Shown here in pieces: positions 36,215-44,194 of a stretch of 64,000 nt of DNA (its first letter is position 1; the number at the start of each line of letters is the position of its first letter). This stretch comes from Asticcacaulis sp. ZE23SCel15 (GTDB lineage Bacteria > Pseudomonadota > Alphaproteobacteria > Caulobacterales > Caulobacteraceae), in NCBI RefSeq assembly GCF_030505395.1, contig NZ_CP130044.1:62001-126000 (forward strand). The letters run 5' to 3'. Under the pieces are notes generated by a model that saw only the letters and a list, made by a program, of their open reading frames with translations, made no database searches and was not told where the DNA came from. A program made the position numbers and the translations under genes.

Positions 36215-36763
36215 TTATTGCGCGGCGACGGCGCTGACCACAACCGTCAGTTCCCCGGCATTGTCGGCAAAGATATCGTCATTCAGGCCGAACTGAAGCT
36301 TTTTGGCATTGGGCGGCACGATCACCTGAAACAACTCGCCGACCGCAAACGGACGGGCAACCAGCGCGCCCTTATCGTCGACAAACACGCCGATCAGCTC
36401 ATTAAGATGCACCGGATACATGGCCGGATCGATAAACCGCGCCGGAAAGATCGAGCCCGATCCGCCGACCTGATCGGTGGCGATGAACAACTCCTGCCCC
36501 GCAGGCCCAAAGGTCGGCCCGCCGGGTATGGTTGAAGTGCCGCCCGTCGCCGTGATCGTGATTTCCTTGCCCGCCACAATATCGCCGCCCTTGACCTCGA
36601 TCGGCTTGGTGCCATCGTTGCGGCCAAACGGAATGTTTTTGTTAGCCTTAAGGCTCCACGGCATGGCAGTTGCTGGCACCGTGACCGTCACAGGCTCCGC
36701 AAATGCAGCGCCCGCCATGACTGAAAACGCGGCCATAACGACCACTGCGACCTTAACTGACAT
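36215..36763 (-). CDS. Exported LecA-like (PA-IL fold) carbohydrate-binding protein
   Basis: A 182-residue protein with a Sec signal peptide (MSVKVAVVVMAAFSVMAGAAFA). The C-terminal part, VPPNAKKLQFGLNDDIFADN followed by GELTVVV, resembles the calcium- and galactose-binding end of the Pseudomonas lectin LecA and of LecA-like modules in other secreted proteins. Calcium-binding acidic and amide residues (NDD, DN) are present. It is therefore a candidate galactose-binding lectin, but the similarity was judged by eye. It precedes the S9 peptidase gene by 12 bp in one operon. Binding galactose-decorated glycoprotein would suit that partner. Confidence 0.6.
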   Translation of the reverse strand: MSVKVAVVVMAAFSVMAGAAFAEPVTVTVPATAMPWSLKANKNIPFGRNDGTKPIEVKGGDIVAGKEITITATGGTSTIPGGPTFGPAGQELFIATDQVGGSGSIFPARFIDPAMYPVHLNELIGVFVDDKGALVARPFAVGELFQVIVPPNAKKLQFGLNDDIFADNAGELTVVVSAVAAQ

Positions 36764-36822
36764 ATCTGTTCCCCTCGATCAAACTATTGTCAGACATAAT
36801 GAGCAATTCCACGAAACAGTCA

Positions 36823-36843
36823 AATATTTTATACGATATACCG
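36823..36843. promoter_or_regulatory. GntR-type operator between the lectin/S9 operon and the halogenase gene
   Basis: AATATTTTATACGATATACCG is almost the same as the site upstream of the TonB receptor at 41.49 kb, with a 22-bp shared core. It serves two divergent genes. Confidence 0.65.
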
Positions 36844-36907
36844 CGCTATTGACAATTGTCACCACAGACCTAGGGTCATAAACATACGACCGAAAAGGGT
36901 GATATTC

Positions 36908-38419
36908 ATGAGCCAAATTCGCAAACTGGTAATTGTTGGTGGCGGCACCGCCGGATGGATGGCCGCAGCCGCCCTGTCGCGCGTCATGGGCACGCGCAAT
37001 TATCAGATCACGCTCATTGAATCCGATGAAATCGGCACGGTCGGTGTCGGCGAAGCGACGATACCTACCATTCAGGAATTTAACACCCTGCTGGGCATCG
37101 ATGAAAACGACTTCATGAAAGCGGTCAACGGCACCTTCAAGCTGGGTATCCGCTTTGATAACTGGTCAAAACCCGGCAACTCCTATTTCCACCCGTTCGG
37201 CGTCTACGGCGTCGACATGGGGGGATTGAACTTCAACCATTTCTGGATGCGCTACCATAAGGCCGGTGGATCAGGCGATTTCGGTCTGTTTAATCCGCAA
37301 ACGCTTGCCGCTCGCAAAGGCCGGTTTGGCCGGATGGCCGAAATCAACCCGCAGGCACCCAACGTCAATTATGCCTTCCATTTCGACGCGTCATTGTATG
37401 CCAAATTCCTGCGCGGTTACTGCGAGAAAAACGGCGTGGTGCGTCAGGAAGGCAAGATCACAGAGGTCACGCAGCACCCCGAAAGCGGCGATATCACGTC
37501 CGTGACGCTAGCCAATGGTCAGGTGATCACCGGTGACCTGTTTATCGATTGTTCCGGGTTCCGCGGTCTTCTTATCGAACAAACGCTGAAAAGCGGTTAC
37601 GAAGACTGGTCAAAATGGCTGCCATGTAACCGCGCCGTCGCGGTGCCGTGCGATAAGGTCGGCCCCGCCACACCCTACACCACCTCGACTGCTCAGGAAG
37701 CCGGCTGGCAGTGGCGCATCCCGCTTCAGCACCGCACCGGCAATGGTTATGTGTTCTGCGACGCCTACATGAGCGAGGACAAGGCCAGCGAACTGATCCT
37801 GCAACGGCTGGATGGCCAGGCTCAGGCCGACCCACGCGTCATCCGCTTTGTCACCGGCCACCGCAAGCAGATGTGGAACAAGAACGTCATCGCCATGGGC
37901 TTGGCGTCGGGGTTCCTTGAGCCGCTGGAATCGACCTCGATCTGGCTGGTGCAGGACGCGATTACCAAGCTGTTGAAATACTTCCCCAAGGAGCGGATTA
38001 CGGACATTCAGCGCACCTGCTTTAACCGCGACATGTTGGCGGCCTATGATAACGTCAAGGACTTCCTGATTGCGCACTATAAGGTGACGATGCGTGAAGA
38101 CACGCCGTTCTGGGCCTATTGCAAGCATATGGACATCCCCGACAGTCTGAAATTAAGGCTGGAATCCTTTGCCGAACATAATCAGTCACTGGTTGCCCCC
38201 ACCGAACTGTTCAAGGACGCCAGTTGGTTCGCCGTTCTGGCCGGTCAGGGCATGGTGCCCAAATCCTACAGCCCAGCCGCCGATGTCATGGCCGAAGATG
38301 AGTTCCGCTGGCGGATGCAGCGTATCCGCGAAGGCAGTGCGGGCTTAGCCGACATGATGCCGCCGCACGAAACCTATCTGGCTAAGGCCTGCCCCTCCCC
38401 GCAACTGGTCGCGGTTTAA
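36908..38419 (+). CDS. Tryptophan-halogenase-family flavoprotein
   Basis: The ATG at 36908 is preceded by AAGGG at good spacing and gives a 503-residue protein; a GTG 9 bp upstream is less likely. Motifs: FAD-binding VGGGTAGWMAAAAL, GVGEATIPTI, a catalytic-type lysine in GTFKLGIRF, the halogenase-specific WQWRIP block and the glutamate in GFLEPLESTSI. All elements needed for a flavin-dependent halogenase appear intact, and a partner flavin reductase was not seen. In Xanthomonas and Caulobacter relatives such genes are often tied to TonB-receptor sugar loci with unknown role. It shares an almost identical operator with the TonB receptor at 38539. Confidence 0.85.
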   Translation: MSQIRKLVIVGGGTAGWMAAAALSRVMGTRNYQITLIESDEIGTVGVGEATIPTIQEFNTLLGIDENDFMKAVNGTFKLGIRFDNWSKPGNSYFHPFGVYGVDMGGLNFNHFWMRYHKAGGSGDFGLFNPQTLAARKGRFGRMAEINPQAPNVNYAFHFDASLYAKFLRGYCEKNGVVRQEGKITEVTQHPESGDITSVTLANGQVITGDLFIDCSGFRGLLIEQTLKSGYEDWSKWLPCNRAVAVPCDKVGPATPYTTSTAQEAGWQWRIPLQHRTGNGYVFCDAYMSEDKASELILQRLDGQAQADPRVIRFVTGHRKQMWNKNVIAMGLASGFLEPLESTSIWLVQDAITKLLKYFPKERITDIQRTCFNRDMLAAYDNVKDFLIAHYKVTMREDTPFWAYCKHMDIPDSLKLRLESFAEHNQSLVAPTELFKDASWFAVLAGQGMVPKSYSPAADVMAEDEFRWRMQRIREGSAGLADMMPPHETYLAKACPSPQLVAV

Positions 38420-38437
38420 GGCCCCATAACCTTTGGA

Positions 38438-38464
38438 AACCGCCAGCCTGTCTGGCGGTTTTTT
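38438..38464 (+). terminator. Intrinsic terminator of the halogenase gene
   Basis: AACCGCCAG and CTGGCGGTT form a 9-bp stem with a 5-nt loop, followed by TTTT. Confidence 0.85.
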
Positions 38465-38487
38465 AGTGTCTTCAATCCCGCAAAACA

Positions 38488-38517
38488 AAACAGCCCGCCG
38501 TTGCCGGCGGGCTGTTT
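38488..38517 (-). terminator. Intrinsic terminator of the TonB-receptor gene
   Basis: AAACAGCCCGCCG and CGGCGGGCTGTTT form a 13-bp stem with loop TTGC; on the minus strand a T-rich stretch follows. Confidence 0.75.
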
Positions 38518-38538
38518 CTTTACGCAACTATATTTTGA

Positions 38539-41421
38539 TTAGTAGCGGAACCGCGCACTAAGCTGGATGGTTCTGGCCTGAACCCGAACCCCCTGTGGCA
38601 GGAGTCGATCCTCGCCCCATGACAATTCTGTATTGTTTTCAAGCAGGTTCGTCGCTTCAAGTGCCAAAGTCACTTGTTTAATCGGCGTCCAGTTCACCGC
38701 CGCATCAAGACGAGATGTGGCTTCCATGTAAGGAGAATACTGCGAATACGGAGTCGGTGTCGCATTAATCCGGAATCGATCACGATAGTTATAAGCGATA
38801 CGGGCATTGAACTGCGGGGTGTCGTAATACAGAATGGCATTATAGGTATATTTCGAGTTACCTACTGCATTATTGTCTTCACCACCATAGTTAATCTTGG
38901 CGATCTGATTGTAGGAATAGTTGAACTGTCCGCCAAAATTAGCGAGCTTACCCGGCAGGAAGTCAAAGAAACCCTGCGCATTAAACTCATACCCCTGGAA
39001 GATACCTTCACTGGCATTACGCGGACGCCAGATGAGGTATCTTTTACCATCAATAGTCTCTTCTCCCTGCGCGTCATAGATAAAGCCGTCAGGCTTTTTC
39101 AGGTACGCAGCAAAGGAAACGACACCCCCACGACCGAAATAATATTCCAGAGAGGCATCAAAATTATCTTCACGATTGGCATTAAGTTCAGCGTTACCAC
39201 CCCAACCGCTACCAATGGCAGTGGCTTCCTGACCAGGATAGACAACCACCGAATTCAGGAAGGTAAATGACGTCGCCTGAAAGAAGTTTGGACGTTGAAC
39301 GTTCTGCGAATATGCCAGACGCAATTGCATCTTAGGCGTGAAGTGCGCCACCATATGTGCGCTCGGCAATAAGTCGCTGTAGTCTAGTTCGGTGGTGCGC
39401 GGAACCATCCTGACCGTCGTGACATTGTTATTTGTAAGTGGATCATTATCGGGATCGGTTATATCAATCTGGCGATCGAATGAAAAACTCTCTCCCTTAG
39501 TCTTAACATTACGCGCACCGATGACACCGTCGATGGGGATGTTAAAAAGATCAAAACCATAGAACAACTGGGCATACACAGCCGCCGTGTCCTCGACGGA
39601 ATTGAACGTGCCCATCATACGTTCAGTTTGCACTTCCGGGGTCGCCCACTGGTCTATGCCCGGAAATTCTCTTTGCAGAATCGGATCCCACGCACCACCG
39701 CCGCCATAGGATACGGTAGCGTTATTGGAAGCCAAACCACGGATCGTGTCAAAGTTCGACAGATAGCTGTCAAGCGACAAACGATACCATTCGGCAGACT
39801 GATAACCGGGAACGTCAGCATAAACTGTGTCAAGTTGATCGCCACCGGGGAAGTCCGCTAATTTAATTGCCTTATCGTCGATAAAGCCGGCGTAACGGTA
39901 ACCATACAGGCGTTCAATTTCCCGCGTAGTTTTACGCGCACCAAGCTGAAGGCTGCGGATCAGCTTGTCGTCGCTGAAACGATACGTGACATCAAGGCTG
40001 TAAGCATCTTCATCACTGGTCTCATAACCTTTGCCGTTTTCAATTTGGCGCAGGTTATAATTATCGACATTGGTCAGGTCGATAGGGTTGCCGCTGGCGT
40101 CCAGATATTCGACATAGGGGCCAGTTTCGGCCATTTTGTCAGAGGCAAAGTCAAAATTGACCGCCGCAAGTCCATTCAAGCGCAGGATTTGCAAATACCA
40201 GTCATCATCAAAGCGATTCTCATCTTTGGAAATGCTGGCATTGACCGCCCAGCGATCCTTGCGCCAGTGCACTTCAGCATTCAGGCGACTGTTGCGCGTC
40301 GTATAAATGTCATCGCGTGCAAATGGCCCAACAGCGAGCAGGTTACCATCGGTCGGATTAATATCGCTGACAGTCACGGATTTAATCGTCTTACCGTCCG
40401 GCATGTAAACGACATTTGACAGAGCACCAGGGCCTTCCTTGGGGCTGGCTTCAAGGAAGTCAACCGCTCTGCGCTCATCAACGTCGAATCCGATGGCTTC
40501 AATCAGGAAATCGAGATTCTCATTTGGCTTCCATTGGAAGGCCAGATTGTAGGCGTTACGCTCAGTCTTTCCACGCTGAATACCGTTCTGCACCTTATAG
40601 GGTGCGATGGCAGTAAGCTGCTCACCGGAAAGAGCCGGAAGCGGCACCGAAGGATCTCTTGGCAGGCTGCTTTGTTGTGTCCCCCAGAATAAGGCCGGGG
40701 TTTCAGAAATAACCCACTGCTCATTGTAGTTATTTTCCTGGAATGAAGCGTTCAACAGGAAACCCATTTCACCGATTGGCGTATCGAAACGATTGGCGAT
40801 CAGGGCGCTGGCGTAGGGGCTTTCGGTGCTGCCGACATTGGCGTTAACCTGACGCACGCTACCGGCCAAAGTCCAGCCCTTGGCCAAATCCATAGGACGG
40901 CGCAGATCGACGTTGACCGTGCCGGCGATACCACCTTCAACCTGATCAGCCGTACGGTTTTTATAAACCTGCACCGACTTCAAAAGTTCTGCCGGAATAT
41001 CGTTCAGCGACGCGCTACGACCAACACCGGTGTTATTGGGTGAGCCATTCAGGGTCGTCTGCACATCTTCCATGCCGCGAATTTTAAGGCCACTGCCCTC
41101 ACCACGTTCGCGCTCAATCTGCACACCCGTGATGCGCGCGATAGCTTCGTTGACATTGTTATCAGGCAGCTTACCCGCATCTTCAGCATCAATTAAATCG
41201 ACGATCTGCGCGGCGCGGCGCTTACGATTAACCGCCGACTGAAGGCTCTTGCGCAGGCCCTTAACAACGACGGTTTCGAGTTCCTCGGTCGCCGCCGCGT
41301 CGGCGGCAGCACCGGTCGCAGGTGTAACTTCTTGAGCAATCGCGGGCGCGCTGATAACTGCGGCAATCAACCCAGTGGCCGCCAGTACCCACCGCCTGGC
41401 GCTTCTGTTCGTGTGCATCAT
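38539..41421 (-). CDS. TonB-dependent outer-membrane receptor
   Basis: A 960-residue protein. The start at 41421 has an AAAGGGAAA ribosome site; an upstream in-frame start would add non-signal residues and lies next to the operator. It has a signal peptide (cleavage near AIAQ), a TonB-box-like ELETVVVKG, the plug motif LPDNNVNEAIARITGVQIER, and a beta-barrel ending in the aromatic tail SARFRY. It belongs to the large Caulobacter/Xanthomonas-type TonB receptors for complex carbohydrates. It probably imports glycan or glycopeptide fragments into the periplasm. A GntR-type operator upstream ties it to the island's regulon. Confidence 0.93.
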   Translation of the reverse strand: MMHTNRSARRWVLAATGLIAAVISAPAIAQEVTPATGAAADAAATEELETVVVKGLRKSLQSAVNRKRRAAQIVDLIDAEDAGKLPDNNVNEAIARITGVQIERERGEGSGLKIRGMEDVQTTLNGSPNNTGVGRSASLNDIPAELLKSVQVYKNRTADQVEGGIAGTVNVDLRRPMDLAKGWTLAGSVRQVNANVGSTESPYASALIANRFDTPIGEMGFLLNASFQENNYNEQWVISETPALFWGTQQSSLPRDPSVPLPALSGEQLTAIAPYKVQNGIQRGKTERNAYNLAFQWKPNENLDFLIEAIGFDVDERRAVDFLEASPKEGPGALSNVVYMPDGKTIKSVTVSDINPTDGNLLAVGPFARDDIYTTRNSRLNAEVHWRKDRWAVNASISKDENRFDDDWYLQILRLNGLAAVNFDFASDKMAETGPYVEYLDASGNPIDLTNVDNYNLRQIENGKGYETSDEDAYSLDVTYRFSDDKLIRSLQLGARKTTREIERLYGYRYAGFIDDKAIKLADFPGGDQLDTVYADVPGYQSAEWYRLSLDSYLSNFDTIRGLASNNATVSYGGGGAWDPILQREFPGIDQWATPEVQTERMMGTFNSVEDTAAVYAQLFYGFDLFNIPIDGVIGARNVKTKGESFSFDRQIDITDPDNDPLTNNNVTTVRMVPRTTELDYSDLLPSAHMVAHFTPKMQLRLAYSQNVQRPNFFQATSFTFLNSVVVYPGQEATAIGSGWGGNAELNANREDNFDASLEYYFGRGGVVSFAAYLKKPDGFIYDAQGEETIDGKRYLIWRPRNASEGIFQGYEFNAQGFFDFLPGKLANFGGQFNYSYNQIAKINYGGEDNNAVGNSKYTYNAILYYDTPQFNARIAYNYRDRFRINATPTPYSQYSPYMEATSRLDAAVNWTPIKQVTLALEATNLLENNTELSWGEDRLLPQGVRVQARTIQLSARFRY

Positions 41422-41806
41422 AATTTTCCCTTTAAGCGAATGTCGCCTGAAGGGTAAAAGGCCATGAAAAACCGGGAACGTCAAAATATTTTATACGATA
41501 TACCGGCGTTTTCGTGACGATTTTATTAACCGGACAAATAGTGTTGCGGTTATGTCACAAATTTTTCACCTATAATATGCCGCACCGCAAACCAACAACC
41601 ACCTGTTATAGCTGTGTATTTTCCACATCGAGCCGCCCAATAAGGGATAAGGTATACAAAATACGAAAATATGCACCCCTGTAGCTACTCACAGCCCGCA
41701 GTCTGTATTTCGGCAAAATGTAGGCATACCGCTACCTATTTGTCTGCGTAAAGCCTTGCATATATCCGTATATTGTATACAACTTGACACAATATTGGAG
41801 ACCCAC
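41422..41806. promoter_or_regulatory. 385-bp intergenic control region between the TonB receptor and GH127 paralogue 3
   Basis: No gene was seen here. The region holds three GntR-like sites: AATATTTTATACGATATACC (about 41488-41507) for the receptor, GGTATACAAAATAC (41651-41664), and ATATTGTATACAACTTG (41770-41786) just upstream of the GH127 start. The AT-rich stretch 41500-41600 could hold the promoters. Confidence 0.6.
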
Positions 41807-44173
41807 ATGCCCTCATTTACCCTCACGTCCCGCCGCCGCCTGCTGTGCGGAGCCGCCGGTTTGACCGCCCTGACGGCCCTGCCCGCCACGGCGCAGACCG
41901 CCTCGAAATTACTGCCACAAAAGGCAAAGTCATTGCCGCTGTCTGACGTGCGGCTTTTGGCATCGGACTTCAAAACCGCTGTCGATGTCAATGAGAAGTA
42001 CCTGCTGACGGTCAATGCCGACAGCCTGCTACATAACTATCGCAAGGGTGCAGGCCTGACACCCAAGGCCGAAATCTACGGCGGGTGGGAGCGCGACACC
42101 ATCGCCGGTCACAGTCTGGGGCACTATCTGTCGGCCATCTCCTTAATGTACGCATCCACCGGCAATGCCGAGTTTAAAAACCGCGCCGTCTATATCATTG
42201 ACGAACTGGCGCTGATTCAGGGCATGCAGGGCGACGGCTATGTCGCCGGCTTTACCCGTAAGCGCAAAGACGGCAGCGTCGTTGACGGCAAGGAAATCTT
42301 TCCGGAAATCATGGCCGGTGATATCCGCTCAGCAGGCTTTGACCTCAATGGCTGCTGGGTGCCGCTTTATAACTGGCATAAGCTTTATGGCGGCCTGTTC
42401 GATGCGCAGACCTTTTGCGGCATTAATAAGGGAATCTATGTCGGCGAAAAGCTGGGCGTCTATATCGATAAGGTGTTCGCGGCTCTCAATGACGATCAGG
42501 TTCAAAAGGTGCTCGACTGCGAATTCGGCGGGTTGAACGACAGCTTTGCCGAGCTTCACCGCCGCACCAATAACCCGCGCTGGCTGGCCCTGGCTAATCG
42601 TATGCACCATAAGCGCATCATCGACCCGCTGATGGCCGGTGAAGATAAGCTCGGCGGCAACCACGCCAATACTCAGGTGCCCAAGCTGCTGGCCGAAGCC
42701 ACGCTCTATGAAATTACCGGCAAGCCTGAGCACCATAAGGCGACCTCGTTCTTCTGGGAGCGGGTCACCAAGCACCATTCCTATGTCATCGGCGGCAATG
42801 CCGACCGCGAGTATTTCTTCGCGCCCGACACCATCTCAAAGCACATTACCGAAGCGACGTGCGAACATTGCAACACCTATAATATGCTCAAGCTGACGCG
42901 CAGCCTCTATAGCTGGAACACGGATTCGAGCTATTTCGACTATTTCGAGCGGGCCCACTTCAACCACGTCTTGGCCCAGCAGAACCCGAAGACCGGCATG
43001 TTCAGCTATATGACGCCGCTGTTTACCGGGGCGGAGCGCGGCTTCTCCAGCCCGTTCGATAACTGGACCTGCTGCCACGGCACCGGCATGGAAAGCCACG
43101 CCAAGCACGGCGAGTCGATCTTCTGGGAAGGTGGGGACGCCCTGTTTGTCAACCTCTATATCCCCTCGACTGCCAAATGGGCCGCGAAGAACGCGCAAGT
43201 AACCCTTGATACGCGTTATCCTTATGACGGCGCGTCCAAACTGACCGTCACTTCGATCCGCCGCCCGACCCGCTTCAAGCTGGCCCTGCGTGTGCCGGGC
43301 TGGGCGAAATCGGCAGAGGTTACGGTCAATGGTAAGCCCGCCAAGGCCACCCGTGATGGCGGCTATCTGGTCATCGATCGCGTCTGGGCCGCAGGCAATT
43401 CGGCTACCCTCACCCTGCCGCTTGATCTGCGCTTTGAAGCCACCACCGACGACGCCAAGGTCGGCGCGATCCTGTACGGCCCGCTGGTGCTGGCCGGCGA
43501 TCTGGGGCCGGTGGAAACCGAGTTCAAGGGCACGGAGCCCGCACTGGTCGCCAACGACCTGATCGCGACCATCAAGCCGGTGGCGATCGAGAAAGCCCAC
43601 TTCCGGACCGAAGGCTCCGGCCGTCCGGCTGAGCTTACCCTCGTGCCATTCTACAGCCAGTATGAACGCCGCAGCGCCGTCTATTTCAAGAACTTCGACG
43701 AAGCCCAATGGAAGGTCGAAGAAGCCGCCTTCCTGGCTGAACAGGCCCGCCTGAAAGACCTGGCGGCCCGCTCGGTCGATGTCATGCACCTCGGTGAAAT
43801 GCAGCCGGAACGTGACCATAACCTCGAATCGGACGTGTCATGGCCGGGCAGCTACCGCGGTCGCTATGGCCGTGATGCCCGTCAGGGCGGCTTCATGCAG
43901 TTCACCATGAAGGTACGCCCCGATGTGCCGCTGATCCTTCAGGCCAGCTATTGGGGCGATGACCGCCGCCAGTACGACATCCTGATCGATGGTGAAAAGC
44001 TGACCACCGTCACCCACGCGACCGCTCCGAAACCCGGTGAGTTCTTTGATGAGCAATATCCGGTGCCGGAACGCTTCACCAAGGGCAAGTCGCAGGTGCT
44101 GATCCGTCTGCAACCGTCCGGCGGGCGATCGACCGGCATGGTCTTTGGTATGCTTTTGTTCACCGCCAAATAA
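41807..44173 (+). CDS. Tat-exported GH127-family beta-L-arabinofuranosidase (paralogue 3)
   Basis: The ATG at 41807 follows TTGGAG and opens with a twin-arginine signal (SRRRLLCGAAGLTAL); 17 upstream codons were rejected. The 788-residue product is DUF1680/GH127 with E353 and C355 (TCEHCNTYNM) and C422 and C423 (WTCCHGTGMES). It aligns position by position with the enzyme at 10051-12462 over at least the first 430 residues, so the pair arose by duplication. It leads an operon with the Svx-like metallopeptidase (22-bp gap) and the glycine-rich protein. GH127 activity on Hyp-linked arabinose together with a protease in the same operon supports attack on a glycosylated hydroxyproline-rich protein. 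Confidence 0.9.
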   Translation: MPSFTLTSRRRLLCGAAGLTALTALPATAQTASKLLPQKAKSLPLSDVRLLASDFKTAVDVNEKYLLTVNADSLLHNYRKGAGLTPKAEIYGGWERDTIAGHSLGHYLSAISLMYASTGNAEFKNRAVYIIDELALIQGMQGDGYVAGFTRKRKDGSVVDGKEIFPEIMAGDIRSAGFDLNGCWVPLYNWHKLYGGLFDAQTFCGINKGIYVGEKLGVYIDKVFAALNDDQVQKVLDCEFGGLNDSFAELHRRTNNPRWLALANRMHHKRIIDPLMAGEDKLGGNHANTQVPKLLAEATLYEITGKPEHHKATSFFWERVTKHHSYVIGGNADREYFFAPDTISKHITEATCEHCNTYNMLKLTRSLYSWNTDSSYFDYFERAHFNHVLAQQNPKTGMFSYMTPLFTGAERGFSSPFDNWTCCHGTGMESHAKHGESIFWEGGDALFVNLYIPSTAKWAAKNAQVTLDTRYPYDGASKLTVTSIRRPTRFKLALRVPGWAKSAEVTVNGKPAKATRDGGYLVIDRVWAAGNSATLTLPLDLRFEATTDDAKVGAILYGPLVLAGDLGPVETEFKGTEPALVANDLIATIKPVAIEKAHFRTEGSGRPAELTLVPFYSQYERRSAVYFKNFDEAQWKVEEAAFLAEQARLKDLAARSVDVMHLGEMQPERDHNLESDVSWPGSYRGRYGRDARQGGFMQFTMKVRPDVPLILQASYWGDDRRQYDILIDGEKLTTVTHATAPKPGEFFDEQYPVPERFTKGKSQVLIRLQPSGGRSTGMVFGMLLFTAK

Positions 44174-44194
44174 TTAACACTCAGGAATCCGAAC

